Assembly: GCF_034044715.1 (NCBI RefSeq)
Contig: NZ_JAXCLW010000005.1
Span: forward strand, 62,001 to 126,000
Length of the DNA stretch: 64,000 nt
DNA from: Dongia_B soli
GTDB lineage: Bacteria > Pseudomonadota > Alphaproteobacteria > Dongiales > Dongiaceae
Direction of reading: 5' to 3'
Shown here: positions 50,501 to 59,047 of the stretch, in pieces
How positions within the stretch are numbered: the first letter of the stretch is position 1
Layout of the letters: each line of letters begins with the position of its first letter
Translations under genes and position numbers: made by a program
The notes under the pieces: generated by a model
Seen by the model: the letters and a program-made list of their open reading frames with translations, nothing else
Told to the model about the DNA's origin: nothing
The model's database searches: none

Positions 50501-50848
50501 TTAGCGGGTGGCGGTTTTCGGCGATGAAATGACGCCTTCCACCGGCGCCAGGGAAATCTTCGAGGCGAGCACATCGGCCTTCTGGATTTCCGGCGGGCTC
50601 GTCAGCAATTCGCTGGCCCGTTCCTGCAACGCAGCGGCAACCTTGCCGGCGAGATGCGCATCGCGGCCATGCTCGCTGGAAAAGGCATCGAAGATGGCGA
50701 AATGCGACCGGCCAAGCCGGACAGCGAACCAGGCGATCGTTCCCGGTTCGGCCTGGACCATCGCCTGCGCATGGCGGAGGAGGTCCGCCAATGCATCTTC
50801 CTTACCTGGCTTTGCTTCCAGCGCGACATAGAGGGCAAGCTTGGGCAT
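50501..50848 (-). CDS. Putative quinol monooxygenase (ABM domain)
   Basis: A 115-residue protein of the antibiotic-biosynthesis-monooxygenase dimeric barrel family. It begins LALYVALEAKPGKEDALADL and contains EPGTIAWFAVRLGRSHFAIF and DAHLAGKVAAALQERASELL. Members oxidise quinols or aromatic compounds without cofactor, others only bind them. GGGAAGGATC is placed before the start. It lies 78 bp upstream of the GST gene on the same strand, so the two may be co-expressed. Confidence 0.85.
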   Translation of the reverse strand: MPKLALYVALEAKPGKEDALADLLRHAQAMVQAEPGTIAWFAVRLGRSHFAIFDAFSSEHGRDAHLAGKVAAALQERASELLTSPPEIQKADVLASKISLAPVEGVISSPKTATR

Positions 50849-50951
50849 GGCATGATCCTTCCCATCTGAAGACCTCCGAGACCGTCATTCTACACCCGCC
50901 GGCCGCGTCTGGCGAACACTCGCATATGCAGCGGCTTATGTGGCGAAATAT

Positions 50952-52310
50952 TCAGCGGTTCTGCTTGTCTTCCGGCGGGACGAAATCGGCAAAAGGCGTT
51001 GCGCCGCCGGTTTGATCGGAGGCGGCGCGATAGGACGCCTCGCCTTCGAGATAAGGATTGTTCGCCTCGCGCTGCCGCGCCGCCGCCTCGTCATAGAGGA
51101 AAGGCAGGAAGGCATAGCGCCGGCCCTTGGTCACCGCCCGCGCTTCGTGCAACAGGCTGCAGGAGAAGACGACGGCACCGCCGGTCGGCGCACGATAGGT
51201 GACGCGGCCATATTCGGGAAAGGCCAGGTCGCCACCTTCATAATCGCCGGCATTCAGGTTGACGGTCACGGCGAAGCGGCGATGGGCCGTGCCCTTGGTC
51301 GTGTTATCGCGATGGGGGCGGAAATAGCCGCCGGCCTCGGCGTCATAGCAGGCCACCAGGTAACGCTCCATGCGGGTTACCTGGAAGTTGAAGGCCTTGT
51401 GAATCTCCGGCACAAGGCGCCGCATGATGCGGTCGCGAATGGCTTGGCGCAGCGTCTCGTCAATGATCGTCCAGTCGCTGCGGCGCTTGTGGCGGTGATC
51501 GACCACCTGCACCGTCTTGCCGTCACGCTCCACCATATAACCGGATTCAATCGGCTCGCTGGCATTATAGCCGTCGATCAGGCGGCGGCAGAGTGCCGGC
51601 TCGAAAAGATGCGGTAGGACCAGGACCGGGGCTTGCGGCTGGAACGGGCGGGGCGGGGGCAAAGGCGGCAGTTGGCGCAAAAGACTCATGACCGTCATGG
51701 CCTGGGCCTTGCCGTCCGGTTCGGCGACGATGGCGAGGATGCGCAGGTTGCAATCCAGCACATAGGTGACCGGCCGGAACGCCGCCGAGCTCGCCGCGGC
51801 CTGGGCCGTCAGATCGGCGGCAAGCAAATTGTAGAGGCGGGCGACCGCCCCGTCGCTGTCCCAGAAAATATCCATCCCTGGCGCCTTGGTGGTAAGCGAT
51901 GGGCGGTTGCGGTCTTCCCGGTCGAGGGCGACGCCGAAGAAATAGAAATCCGGGTTGAGGAAGAATTCGCCATGGGTCTGGACAGTCTCGATCAGCGACC
52001 CGCCAATGGGATGGCGCGTGCCGCCGAAAAAGCACAAAACGATGTAGCGCCCCGCCGCGCTGGCGAAATTGAAGCGCGGATTGACATTGCTGGCGGCGAT
52101 GAAGGTGGGCGCCGGATCTCCGGGGGAAAGCAACCGCAATGCGGCCGCCGGCCCGCCTGCCAAACTGCCCGGCGCGGATGTGCCGGCCATCGGTTGCAGT
52201 TCGGCCGTTTGCTGCGCTGCTGACTGCGACTCTGCTGTCCGGGTACTCAGGATCGTACTCCCTCTGCGATCTGCTGAACGCATTGTGATCGAGGCGGGGA
52301 TCGCATGCAA
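50952..52310 (-). CDS. Redoxin-like / 2OG-Fe(II) oxygenase fusion protein
   Basis: A 452-residue two-domain protein. Residues about 55-215 have a peroxiredoxin/AhpC-like fold (LSPGDPAPTFIAASNVNPRF, then IVLCFFGGTRHPIGG), but the peroxidatic PxxxTxxC loop is replaced, so it is probably not a peroxidase. Residues about 225-420 form a prolyl-4-hydroxylase-like oxygenase: iron ligands in YFRPHRDNTTKGT and SLLHEARAV and the 2-oxoglutarate arginine in KGRRYAFLPF. The substrate may be protein proline or an oxidised peptide. The start is uncertain, with ATG 52310 the longest. Confidence 0.85.
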   Translation of the reverse strand: MHAIPASITMRSADRRGSTILSTRTAESQSAAQQTAELQPMAGTSAPGSLAGGPAAALRLLSPGDPAPTFIAASNVNPRFNFASAAGRYIVLCFFGGTRHPIGGSLIETVQTHGEFFLNPDFYFFGVALDREDRNRPSLTTKAPGMDIFWDSDGAVARLYNLLAADLTAQAAASSAAFRPVTYVLDCNLRILAIVAEPDGKAQAMTVMSLLRQLPPLPPPRPFQPQAPVLVLPHLFEPALCRRLIDGYNASEPIESGYMVERDGKTVQVVDHRHKRRSDWTIIDETLRQAIRDRIMRRLVPEIHKAFNFQVTRMERYLVACYDAEAGGYFRPHRDNTTKGTAHRRFAVTVNLNAGDYEGGDLAFPEYGRVTYRAPTGGAVVFSCSLLHEARAVTKGRRYAFLPFLYDEAAARQREANNPYLEGEASYRAASDQTGGATPFADFVPPEDKQNR

Positions 52311-52954
52311 TGACAGCCACAGGCTGAAAATCTTCCCTACAGGATGTTCGTCGCAGGCAGCAAGCCGGCGCTGTGGTTTCGCGCAGCGGTTGGTGATGCT
52401 GGATATGGGGGTGATTTTCGATATCCGAAATCCGCCGCTGTTACCGGCGGATTTCCCTGCGCCGTTACCTTGCCGGGCATGCGCCGGGCAGACTCTCTGG
52501 GGCGCGGCTCGTCTGCTGCGCCGCGGCGGCCATAAAAACGCCTGTCGTGATGGAACCTCATGCTTAATGGCCAGTTAATTTCAAGAGGGGTGGCGGACCT
52601 ATGGTTGAAAGACCGGCCGGCGGAGGATCCGGCCCCATTTTCCGGATAGGCAAAATTAGTTGTGGATATCCGCCTGTCTCGGCCTCGACAAACAGGGTCG
52701 ATTTCTGTCACTCTATTTGCTGCATAACCGCGCCAGCTCCGTCGGCGGTGTGAAAGCCCGGCAAAGATGCAGGGCGATGATTATCCGATCAAATAAGACG
52801 TTAAATATAAATGGGCCGGCAAATGTCCGGTCACCGCAGAGGACGGTTCTGCATTAGACATGGGTATCGTCTCCCAAATCGGCCTCATGAGAGGGCGAGG
52901 CGAAGGGAGGCCGACAACCTTGGCCCAGAAGGGCTTGATAAGAGAGGGTTGCCG
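52311..52954. other. Gene-free stretch with a stem-loop
   Basis: No supported gene in about 640 bases. AAATCCGCCG and CGGCGGATTT around a seven-base loop form a perfect 10-bp stem at 52428-52454 that has no T run and sits on neither gene's end, so its role is open. The part near 52790-52810 is AT-rich and may carry the promoter of the 69-residue gene. Confidence 0.5.
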
Positions 52955-53164
52955 ATGATCAGTGAACAGGACGTTTACCGGAGGGCTTCCATCATGCTGC
53001 GCGACCGCAAGCCGGGCGACGCACTCATGCAGGCAGCGGAGATGGTCGAAGCTTGCCGTGACCGCCGCGATACCGAAGGCCGCAACAACTGGATTCTCAT
53101 TACCCTGGCGATCCAGGAACTGGTCTATGAAAGACAATCGCCCAGCAGTCGCGGCGCGGCGTAA
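52955..53164 (+). CDS. Small protein of unknown function (DUF6961-like, 69 residues)
   Basis: A 69-residue helical protein starting MISEQDVYRRASIMLRDRKP, with MQAAEMVEACRDRRDTEGRN and WILITLAIQELV. The pattern resembles the small DUF6961-type proteins common in alphaproteobacteria, which have no known function. GAGAGGG precedes ATG 52955; longer in-frame ATGs lack a ribosome site. It is convergent with the GAF-GGDEF gene. Confidence 0.65.
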   Translation: MISEQDVYRRASIMLRDRKPGDALMQAAEMVEACRDRRDTEGRNNWILITLAIQELVYERQSPSSRGAA

Positions 53165-53243
53165 TCGCCGCTTCAGCTGCACGGGCTTCAGCTTCAAGGC
53201 ACGGCATTGACCGGACGGGCATCGCGCCGACGCGTCGTGTGCC

Positions 53244-54266
53244 TCAATGCGAGTTGCTTGCTTCCACCCGATTGCGGCCGTGGCGCTTGGCTTGGTAAAG
53301 CGCCTGATCGGCCTGATGCAGCGCCGCTTCCAAAGACATGCCTTCGGTGATTTGACAGACACCGATGCTGATCGTCAGGCCGAAGGTTCGGCCCTCCGCG
53401 GCAAGCTCGATCCTCTCCACTGAGTCACGTAGCCGCTCGGCGGCCGCCATGGCTGATGTCAAATCGGCATGAGGCAGGAGAAGCGCAAATTCCTCGCCGC
53501 CGATCCGGCCCAGCAATGTCTCGGGCCGCGCCGCCCGTTTCAATTGGCGAACCGTTTCCACCAGCGCCCGGTCGCCGCTCTCATGGCCATAGGTGTCGTT
53601 GATCTTCTTGAAGTGATCGATATCCGCCATCATCACGCTGACCGCCTGGCCATAACGGCGTGCACGGGCAATCTCGCGTTCGGCACGGGCAAGAAACTGC
53701 CGCCGGTTGCCGGCACCGGTCAGTGAATCGAGACCCACCAGGCGCTGCAGATCGATATTGGCCCGATGCAATTCCAATTCATCGACCACGATAGCGGCCA
53801 GGTCCTCCAGCATCGCGCGATGCTCATCCGATATCGATCGCGGCTTGCGGTCGATGACGCAGAGCGTGCCGAGCCGGTGTCCTTCGCGCGATCTCAATGG
53901 CGCGCCGGCATAGAACCGGATATAGGGCGCGCCGGTGACCAGGGGATTATCGGCGAAGCGGCGATCGGTGGCGGCATCTTCCACCACCATGACATCATTG
54001 TCCTGGATCGCATGGCTGCAGAAGGCAAGCGAACGCGGCGTCTCGGCCACATCCAATCCCTCGCGCGCCTTGATCCATTGACGCTTGGCATCGATCAGCG
54101 ATATGAGGGAAATCGGCATATCCAGCAAATTGGCGGCAATTTTGACAATACGGTCGAATTGCGGCTCGGCCGGCGTGTCGAGAATTTCGAACGACTGCAA
54201 AGCGTGAAGACGCTGATGTTCGATACGCGAAGAGTCCGGCACTGCGGTGCCATGGTCGACAGGCAT
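53244..54266 (-). CDS. GAF-GGDEF diguanylate cyclase
   Basis: A 340-residue soluble protein. The GAF domain (about 20-165) begins QRLHALQSFEILDTPAEPQF with ISLISLIDAKRQWIKARE, and the GGDEF domain (about 170-335) has LDSLTGAGNRRQFLARAERE and the active-site RIGGEEFALLLPHADL. The site is intact, so it should make cyclic di-GMP. The expected RxxD inhibitory site is RPET, so product inhibition is probably absent, unlike in the cyclase at 41388. A GAF ligand or oxidant could control it. It is separate from its neighbours by more than 200 bp upstream. Confidence 0.92.
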   Translation of the reverse strand: MPVDHGTAVPDSSRIEHQRLHALQSFEILDTPAEPQFDRIVKIAANLLDMPISLISLIDAKRQWIKAREGLDVAETPRSLAFCSHAIQDNDVMVVEDAATDRRFADNPLVTGAPYIRFYAGAPLRSREGHRLGTLCVIDRKPRSISDEHRAMLEDLAAIVVDELELHRANIDLQRLVGLDSLTGAGNRRQFLARAEREIARARRYGQAVSVMMADIDHFKKINDTYGHESGDRALVETVRQLKRAARPETLLGRIGGEEFALLLPHADLTSAMAAAERLRDSVERIELAAEGRTFGLTISIGVCQITEGMSLEAALHQADQALYQAKRHGRNRVEASNSH

Positions 54267-54497
54267 CCAGTTTCCCTCTTATCAGATCGAGCGCCGGTTC
54301 TCCGGCCGGTTGTTGGAACGGGCGGTGATCTAACGTTTACCCGCTGCAATCGGTTCGTTGCGTCCGACGGGTTTCTTGCCTGTCAGGTTCACGTCCGAGT
54401 GAAGAAGATAAACAACCTGTCGATTCGACATCAAGCTGCCGCCGAACCGCAACATCGCCCCCAGTTAACCAAAAGCAGAATGTTGGCGCCGGTCAGG

Positions 54498-55262
54498 TCA
54501 GCCTCCCAGGACCTGGCCGCCATCGGCGACGATGGTCTGGCCGGTAACCCAGCTCGCCATCGGGGAGGCGAGGAATTCCGCGACATTGGCGATCTCATCC
54601 GCGCGGCCGTAACGGCCGAAGGGGATCGATTTCAGCGTGGCCTCGTATAAGTCCGGATTCGTCGTCTTGCGCTTCTCCCAATAGCCGCCGGGGAATTCCA
54701 CCGAACCCGGTGCGATGCAATTGACGCGAATGCCCTGTGCCGCCAGGGCGAGCGCTTGCGAGGTCGTGTATTGGATCAGCGCCGCCTTCGCCGCCGCATA
54801 AGCCGGCGTGCGCATGGATGGCCGCAGGCCGGAGATCGACGAGATATTGATGATCGAAGCCTTGCCGGATTGCGCGAGATGCGGCAAGGCGGCATCCGAT
54901 GCCCGCACCGCCGCCATCACATCGACCGTCAGGCAATCCTTCCAGGCATCGACCGTCTCTTCGGAATATCCCGTCGCATTATTGATCAGCACATCCACGC
55001 CACCGAGGGCAGCGGCAGCCGCCGCAATATAACGGTCGATCGCCTGGTCATCGGCAAGATCGCAGACGGCGGCATGTATTTTGTGCGCCTGTCCCTTGCC
55101 AGCATGATCCGACAACTCGCCTTCAGTTTGCCGCAGGCTGCTTTCGCCACGCGCGCAGATCGAGACAGCTGCGCCTTTCTTGGCAAAGGCGAGGGCCGTG
55201 GCGCGACCGATGCCGCGGCTGCCCCCGGTGACGACGACTTTATATCCGGTGAAATCGAGCAT
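54498..55262 (-). CDS. Short-chain dehydrogenase/reductase (SDR)
   Basis: A 254-residue classical SDR. The cofactor motif is VVVTGGSRGIGRATALAFAK, the NNA motif VDVLINNATGYS, and the catalytic Ser, Tyr, Lys triad is in ISSISGLRPSMRTPAYAAAK; the end VTGQTIVADGGQ is typical. The substrate is unknown; fatty-acid-type or sugar alcohols are possible. AAGGA precedes ATG 55262, and the longer frame to 55406 runs into the repeat array. It is monocistronic. Confidence 0.9.
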   Translation of the reverse strand: MLDFTGYKVVVTGGSRGIGRATALAFAKKGAAVSICARGESSLRQTEGELSDHAGKGQAHKIHAAVCDLADDQAIDRYIAAAAAALGGVDVLINNATGYSEETVDAWKDCLTVDVMAAVRASDAALPHLAQSGKASIINISSISGLRPSMRTPAYAAAKAALIQYTTSQALALAAQGIRVNCIAPGSVEFPGGYWEKRKTTNPDLYEATLKSIPFGRYGRADEIANVAEFLASPMASWVTGQTIVADGGQVLGG

Positions 55263-55338
55263 GCTGGTTTCCTTTGAGGTGCTTGATGACGTCGACGTCA
55301 ATATCACGTCTCCGCCATCTTTACCCGACATTCCGTCG

Positions 55339-55858
55339 AGACAAGTCCGAGGGTGACAAGCGAGTGGCCGTTCATGGTGTGCGGTGAAAGGAGAGGCCAC
55401 CAGCAACGAGCGAAGCCCTCACACGCTGCCGAGGACAAACAAGCTCGTCACCCTCGGGCTTGACCCGAGGGTCCATGGCAGAAGTCGAACACGATCGGCC
55501 AGTGGCAGTGGTCTGTGTGCGTCCGGAAAGAGCATCCAGCGCGGCGATGGACCCTCGGATCACGTCCGAGGGTGACAAGCGAGTGGCCGTTCATGGTGTG
55601 TGACGAAAGGAGAGGCCACCACCAACGTACGAAGCCATCACACGCTGCCGAGGATAAACAAGGTTGTCACCCTCGGGCTTGACCCGAGGGTCCATGGCAG
55701 AAGCCGAGCACGATCGGCCAGTGGCAGTGGTCCGTGCGCGTCCGGAAAGAGCTTTCAGCGACAATGATGGACCCTCGGATCACGTCCGAGGGTGACAAGC
55801 GAGTGGCCGTTCATGGTGTGCGACGAAAGGAGAGGCCACCACCAACGTACGAAGCCAC
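55339..55858. repeat. 220-bp tandem repeat array, about 2.3 copies
   Basis: The sequence GTGACAAGCGAGTGGCCGTT starts at 55353, 55572 and 55792, so the period is 219-220 bp. Each unit holds two copies of the dispersed palindrome in opposite orientation, plus a spacer with AAAGGAGAGGCCACCA and GATCGGCCAGTGGCAGTGG. The third unit is cut after ACGTACGAAGCC. The array occupies the space between the SDR and MsrB genes and has no reading frame of its own. Confidence 0.85.
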
Positions 55859-55859
55859 G

Positions 55860-56440
55860 CCGCGCGGCGAGGTGGTGTCCCGGGAGGACACGCCCGAAAT
55901 TCTGCGCAATCTTGTCGAGCGGCGCAGTATGGAAATCCGTGACGCCGGGTCGCAGAAGAGCTGGCCGGATCTTTCGCTGCCGGATCACTCCACGGTATCT
56001 CAGTCCGGTTTTTCCGGCACGGCGGAGCGGATGGGGATGAGTTGGTCATGGCGCCGACGGACCTCACCGGCGGGGGAGCCGCAAGCGGAGCCGTGGCCGG
56101 ATGAACCAGCCAGGACGGCAGAAACCATGAGCGCAGTGATCGTTCCGTCGCTGACAGCCGAAGCGGCGACAAGAGCGGTGAAGCCGCTGGAGGCCGATCT
56201 CGTCCCCGAAGCGATTGCCTTTCCCGATGCGTTGAGGCGTCCTCTCGGATACCTGCGGTGAGGCCGAATGCCCGCCTCCCGAGATCGCCCCGCTCGATGC
56301 AGAACTGGCGGCGCGGCTGGAGGCATTGACGGCGGAACAGGAGCTTGCACCGGAGAGTCTGCGCCCGCTTCCGCCCGCGCCGGGACGAGGCCCGTTACCT
56401 GCGCTCGCCCTGGTCGGCCGACTGGATGCGTGAGGAAAGC
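55860..56440 (+). pseudogene. Decayed coding region of unknown family
   Basis: After the array the plus strand has protein-like composition in changing frames: RGEVVSREDTPEILRNLVER, then IAPLDAELAARLEALTAEQE, and finally RRDEARYLRSPWSADWMREE with a stop at about 56442. No single frame covers it and no family is recognised. It may be a dead gene whose start was replaced by the repeat array. Confidence 0.3.
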
Positions 56441-56601
56441 TAGGCTGGCGAGCCGGCCCGCCGCGGATTCAGACTTTCTTTCAGTTTCAGCAAGTTATTG
56501 GCGGCGGCGAAAAAAAGCGTTTCATGCCGCGTAACCGCATGGCGCGGTCCGCCGAATGGAATAGTCAGGATGCCCCGGCGTCTATCGAGGACGCCAGCCA
56601 C

Positions 56602-56661
56602 TGGCAGATTGCTCACTGCCAGATTGCTCACTGGCAAATTGTTCATTGGGAGATTGCTCAT
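56602..56661 (+). repeat. 15-bp tandem repeat, four units, carrying the msrB ribosome site
   Basis: Four 15-base units of the type TGGCAGATTGCTCAC lie head to tail at 56602, 56617, 56632 and 56647. The last unit (TGGGAGATTGCTCAT) carries GGGAG and the first two bases of the msrB start codon. Earlier units lack both. Confidence 0.85.
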
Positions 56662-57172
56662 GTTGTCGCGACGCGCGGTTCTGACCGGGACGGTTTTCGG
56701 CCTTGCGGGTGCCGTGGCCATCTGGCGATCGGCTTCGTTCCTGGCGAGAGATGCGGCGGCCGATACCGCAAAAGAGAGCTTCGCCGTCACCCATAGCGAA
56801 GCCGAATGGCGCAAGCTGCTGACCGCCGATCAATATGCGGTGCTGCGCGAGGCGGCGACCGAGCGGGCCTTCAGCAGCCCGCTGCTGCATGAGGAACGGC
56901 GCGGCAATTTCGATTGCGCCGGCTGCGATCTCCCGCTCTTCTCCTCGACCACCAAATTCGACAGCGGCACCGGCTGGCCCAGCTTCTGGGCGCCGCTCGA
57001 CAAGGCGGTCGGCACCACCGACGACTCATCCTTCGGCATGATGCGCACGGAGGTTCATTGCAGCCGCTGCGGCGGCCATCTCGGCCATGTCTTCGATGAC
57101 GGGCCGCAGCCGACCGGCCTGCGCTATTGCATGAACGGCCTTGCTCTTACCTTCAAACCGGTTGCTGTTTGA
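56660..57172 (+). CDS. msrB: Exported methionine-R-sulphoxide reductase MsrB
   Basis: A 170-residue enzyme reducing R-methionine sulphoxide in proteins. The N-terminus MLSRRAVLTG is a twin-arginine-type signal with hydrophobic core to about residue 35, so the enzyme should act in the periplasm. Zinc is held by two CxxC pairs (NFDCAGCDLPLF, VHCSRCGGHLGHVF), the core has FDSGTGWPSFW, and the catalytic cysteine is in LRYCMNGLAL. The start is fixed by GGGAG in the fourth unit of a 15-bp repeat. dipZ begins two bases after its stop, so the two are one operon. Confidence 0.92.
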   Translation: MLSRRAVLTGTVFGLAGAVAIWRSASFLARDAAADTAKESFAVTHSEAEWRKLLTADQYAVLREAATERAFSSPLLHEERRGNFDCAGCDLPLFSSTTKFDSGTGWPSFWAPLDKAVGTTDDSSFGMMRTEVHCSRCGGHLGHVFDDGPQPTGLRYCMNGLALTFKPVAV

Positions 57173-57174
57173 TC

Positions 57175-59034
57175 ATGATCCTCTTTCTGCTCGCCTATCT
57201 CGGCGGTGTCCTGACCATCCTCAGCCCCTGCATCCTGCCGGTGCTGCCGTTTGTCTTTGCCCGCTCGGACCGGCCGTTCGTGCGCAGCGGCCTGCCGATG
57301 CTGGCCGGCATGGCGCTGACCTTCGCCTTGATCGCCAGCCTGGCGGCGGTGGCGGGCGGCTGGGCCGTGGCCGCCAATCAATATGGCCGCATCGCCGCCA
57401 TCGTGCTGCTGGCCCTGTTCGGCGTGACCCTGCTGTTCCCGGCCTTGGCCGACCGCCTGATGCAGCCGCTGGTCGCCTTGGGCGACCGGCTGTCGCAATC
57501 GGTCTCGGCAAGCGCCGATGGCGCGCGCTCGCCGATCCTGCCTTCGGCGTTGCTGGGCGTCGCCACCGGGCTTCTCTGGGCGCCCTGCGCCGGTCCGGTC
57601 CTTGGCCTCATCCTGACGGGTGCTGCCCTGCAGGGGGCGAGCGTGCAGACCTCGCTGCTGCTGCTCACTTATGCGGCCGGTGCCGCGACATCTCTGGCGC
57701 TGGCCTTGTTGATCGGCGGCCGGGTCTTTGCCGCGATGAAGCGCTCGCTCGGTGCCGGCGAGTGGATCCGGCGCGGCCTTGGCGCGGCGGTGCTGGTTGC
57801 CGTTGCCGCCATCGCGCTCGGCCTCGATACCGGTTTCTTGACCCGCGTCTCGCTCGCCAGCACGGCATCCTTGGAACAGAACCTGCTCGACAAGCTGCAT
57901 CCGTCCACTGACGGAAATGCGATGAAGAGCGGCACGCTGTTGGGCCGGGATGAGAAGATGAAGGCCGAGAGCGGCCAGATGACCGCCGACGGTGTGACGC
58001 CCGATGGGGGCGCGATGATGATGAAGGCCAAGCCGGCTGCCGCCGAGGCCAAAGCCCTGCCGGTCGAAGGCAAGCTGCCGCCGCTGGATGGCGCGGTGCA
58101 GTGGCTGAATTCGCCGCCGCTTTCCGCCGAGGCGCTCAAGGGCAAGGTCGTGCTGGTCGATTTCTGGACCTATTCCTGCATCAATTGCCTGCGCGCCTTG
58201 CCCTATGTCGAAGCCTGGGCGCAGAAATATAAGGAGCAGGGCCTGGTGGTGATCGGCGTGCATGCGCCGGAATTCGCCTTCGAACGTGATATCGCGAATG
58301 TGCGCAAGGCGGTGGGCGATCTCGGCATCACCTATCCGGTGGCGATCGACAATGATTATGCGATCTGGCGCGCTTTCGATAACCAGTACTGGCCGGCGCA
58401 TTATTTCATCGATGCCGAGGGCCGCATCCGCCATCACCATTTCGGCGAGGGCGATTACGACGGTTCCGAACGGGTGATCCAGCAATTGCTGGCGGAAGCC
58501 GGCAACAAGCAGGCGGCCGCCGGATTGGTGGATGTCAAGGGAACCGGTGTGCAGGCGGCGCCCGATATGAACGATATCGGCTCGCCTGAGACCTATATCG
58601 GCTATGAACGCGCGGCGAATTTCATCTCGCCGGGCGGTGCCTTGCCCGATCGCGGCCATGACTACACGGTGGACGAACCGCGCCTCAACGAATGGGGGCT
58701 CTCCGGCAACTGGACGGTGAGCGGCGAGCAGGCGGTGCTCAACAAGGCTGAGGGCGGCATCGTCTATCGCTTCCATGCCCGCGACCTGCATCTGGTCCTG
58801 GGTCCCGGCAGCGACGGCAAGCCGGTGCGCTTCCGCGTCACCATCGACGGTACGGCACCGGGCGACAATCATGGCACGGATATCGATGCCGAGGGCAATG
58901 GCACCGTCACCGGACAAAAGCTCTACCAACTGGTTCGCCAACCTCTCCATGAGGGCGGCGAGATTGCCGATCATACCTTCGAAATCCGTTTCCTCGATCC
59001 AGGCGTGCGAGCCTATGCCTTCACCTTCGGCTGA
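57175..59034 (+). CDS. DipZ-type CcdA-thioredoxin electron transporter
   Basis: A 619-residue membrane protein. The CcdA/DsbD-beta-like core (about 1-235) holds membrane cysteines in TILSPCILPVLP and LLWAPCAGPVLG; a TlpA/thioredoxin-like domain (about 310-465) has the active site FWTYSCINCLRALPYVEAW; a C-terminal domain (about 475-619; YIGYERAANFISPGGALPDR) is the carbohydrate-binding-like fold of Mycobacterium DipZ. It passes electrons from cytosolic thioredoxin to periplasmic proteins. Sitting between exported msrB and msrA, it is the likely electron donor of both. Confidence 0.92.
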   Translation: MILFLLAYLGGVLTILSPCILPVLPFVFARSDRPFVRSGLPMLAGMALTFALIASLAAVAGGWAVAANQYGRIAAIVLLALFGVTLLFPALADRLMQPLVALGDRLSQSVSASADGARSPILPSALLGVATGLLWAPCAGPVLGLILTGAALQGASVQTSLLLLTYAAGAATSLALALLIGGRVFAAMKRSLGAGEWIRRGLGAAVLVAVAAIALGLDTGFLTRVSLASTASLEQNLLDKLHPSTDGNAMKSGTLLGRDEKMKAESGQMTADGVTPDGGAMMMKAKPAAAEAKALPVEGKLPPLDGAVQWLNSPPLSAEALKGKVVLVDFWTYSCINCLRALPYVEAWAQKYKEQGLVVIGVHAPEFAFERDIANVRKAVGDLGITYPVAIDNDYAIWRAFDNQYWPAHYFIDAEGRIRHHHFGEGDYDGSERVIQQLLAEAGNKQAAAGLVDVKGTGVQAAPDMNDIGSPETYIGYERAANFISPGGALPDRGHDYTVDEPRLNEWGLSGNWTVSGEQAVLNKAEGGIVYRFHARDLHLVLGPGSDGKPVRFRVTIDGTAPGDNHGTDIDAEGNGTVTGQKLYQLVRQPLHEGGEIADHTFEIRFLDPGVRAYAFTFG

Positions 59035-59047
59035 TAGGAGCTGCGAG

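Noticed and set aside
55339..55858. CRISPR array
   Set aside because: Units are 220 bp, contain paired palindromes and have no 23-47 bp repeat with unique spacers, and no cas gene is present.
56582..56814. Pentapeptide-like repeat protein (NLPVS, NLAVS) on the minus strand
   Set aside because: The pattern is only the translation of the 15-bp DNA repeat before msrB; the frame has no pentapeptide-repeat family context and overlaps msrB.
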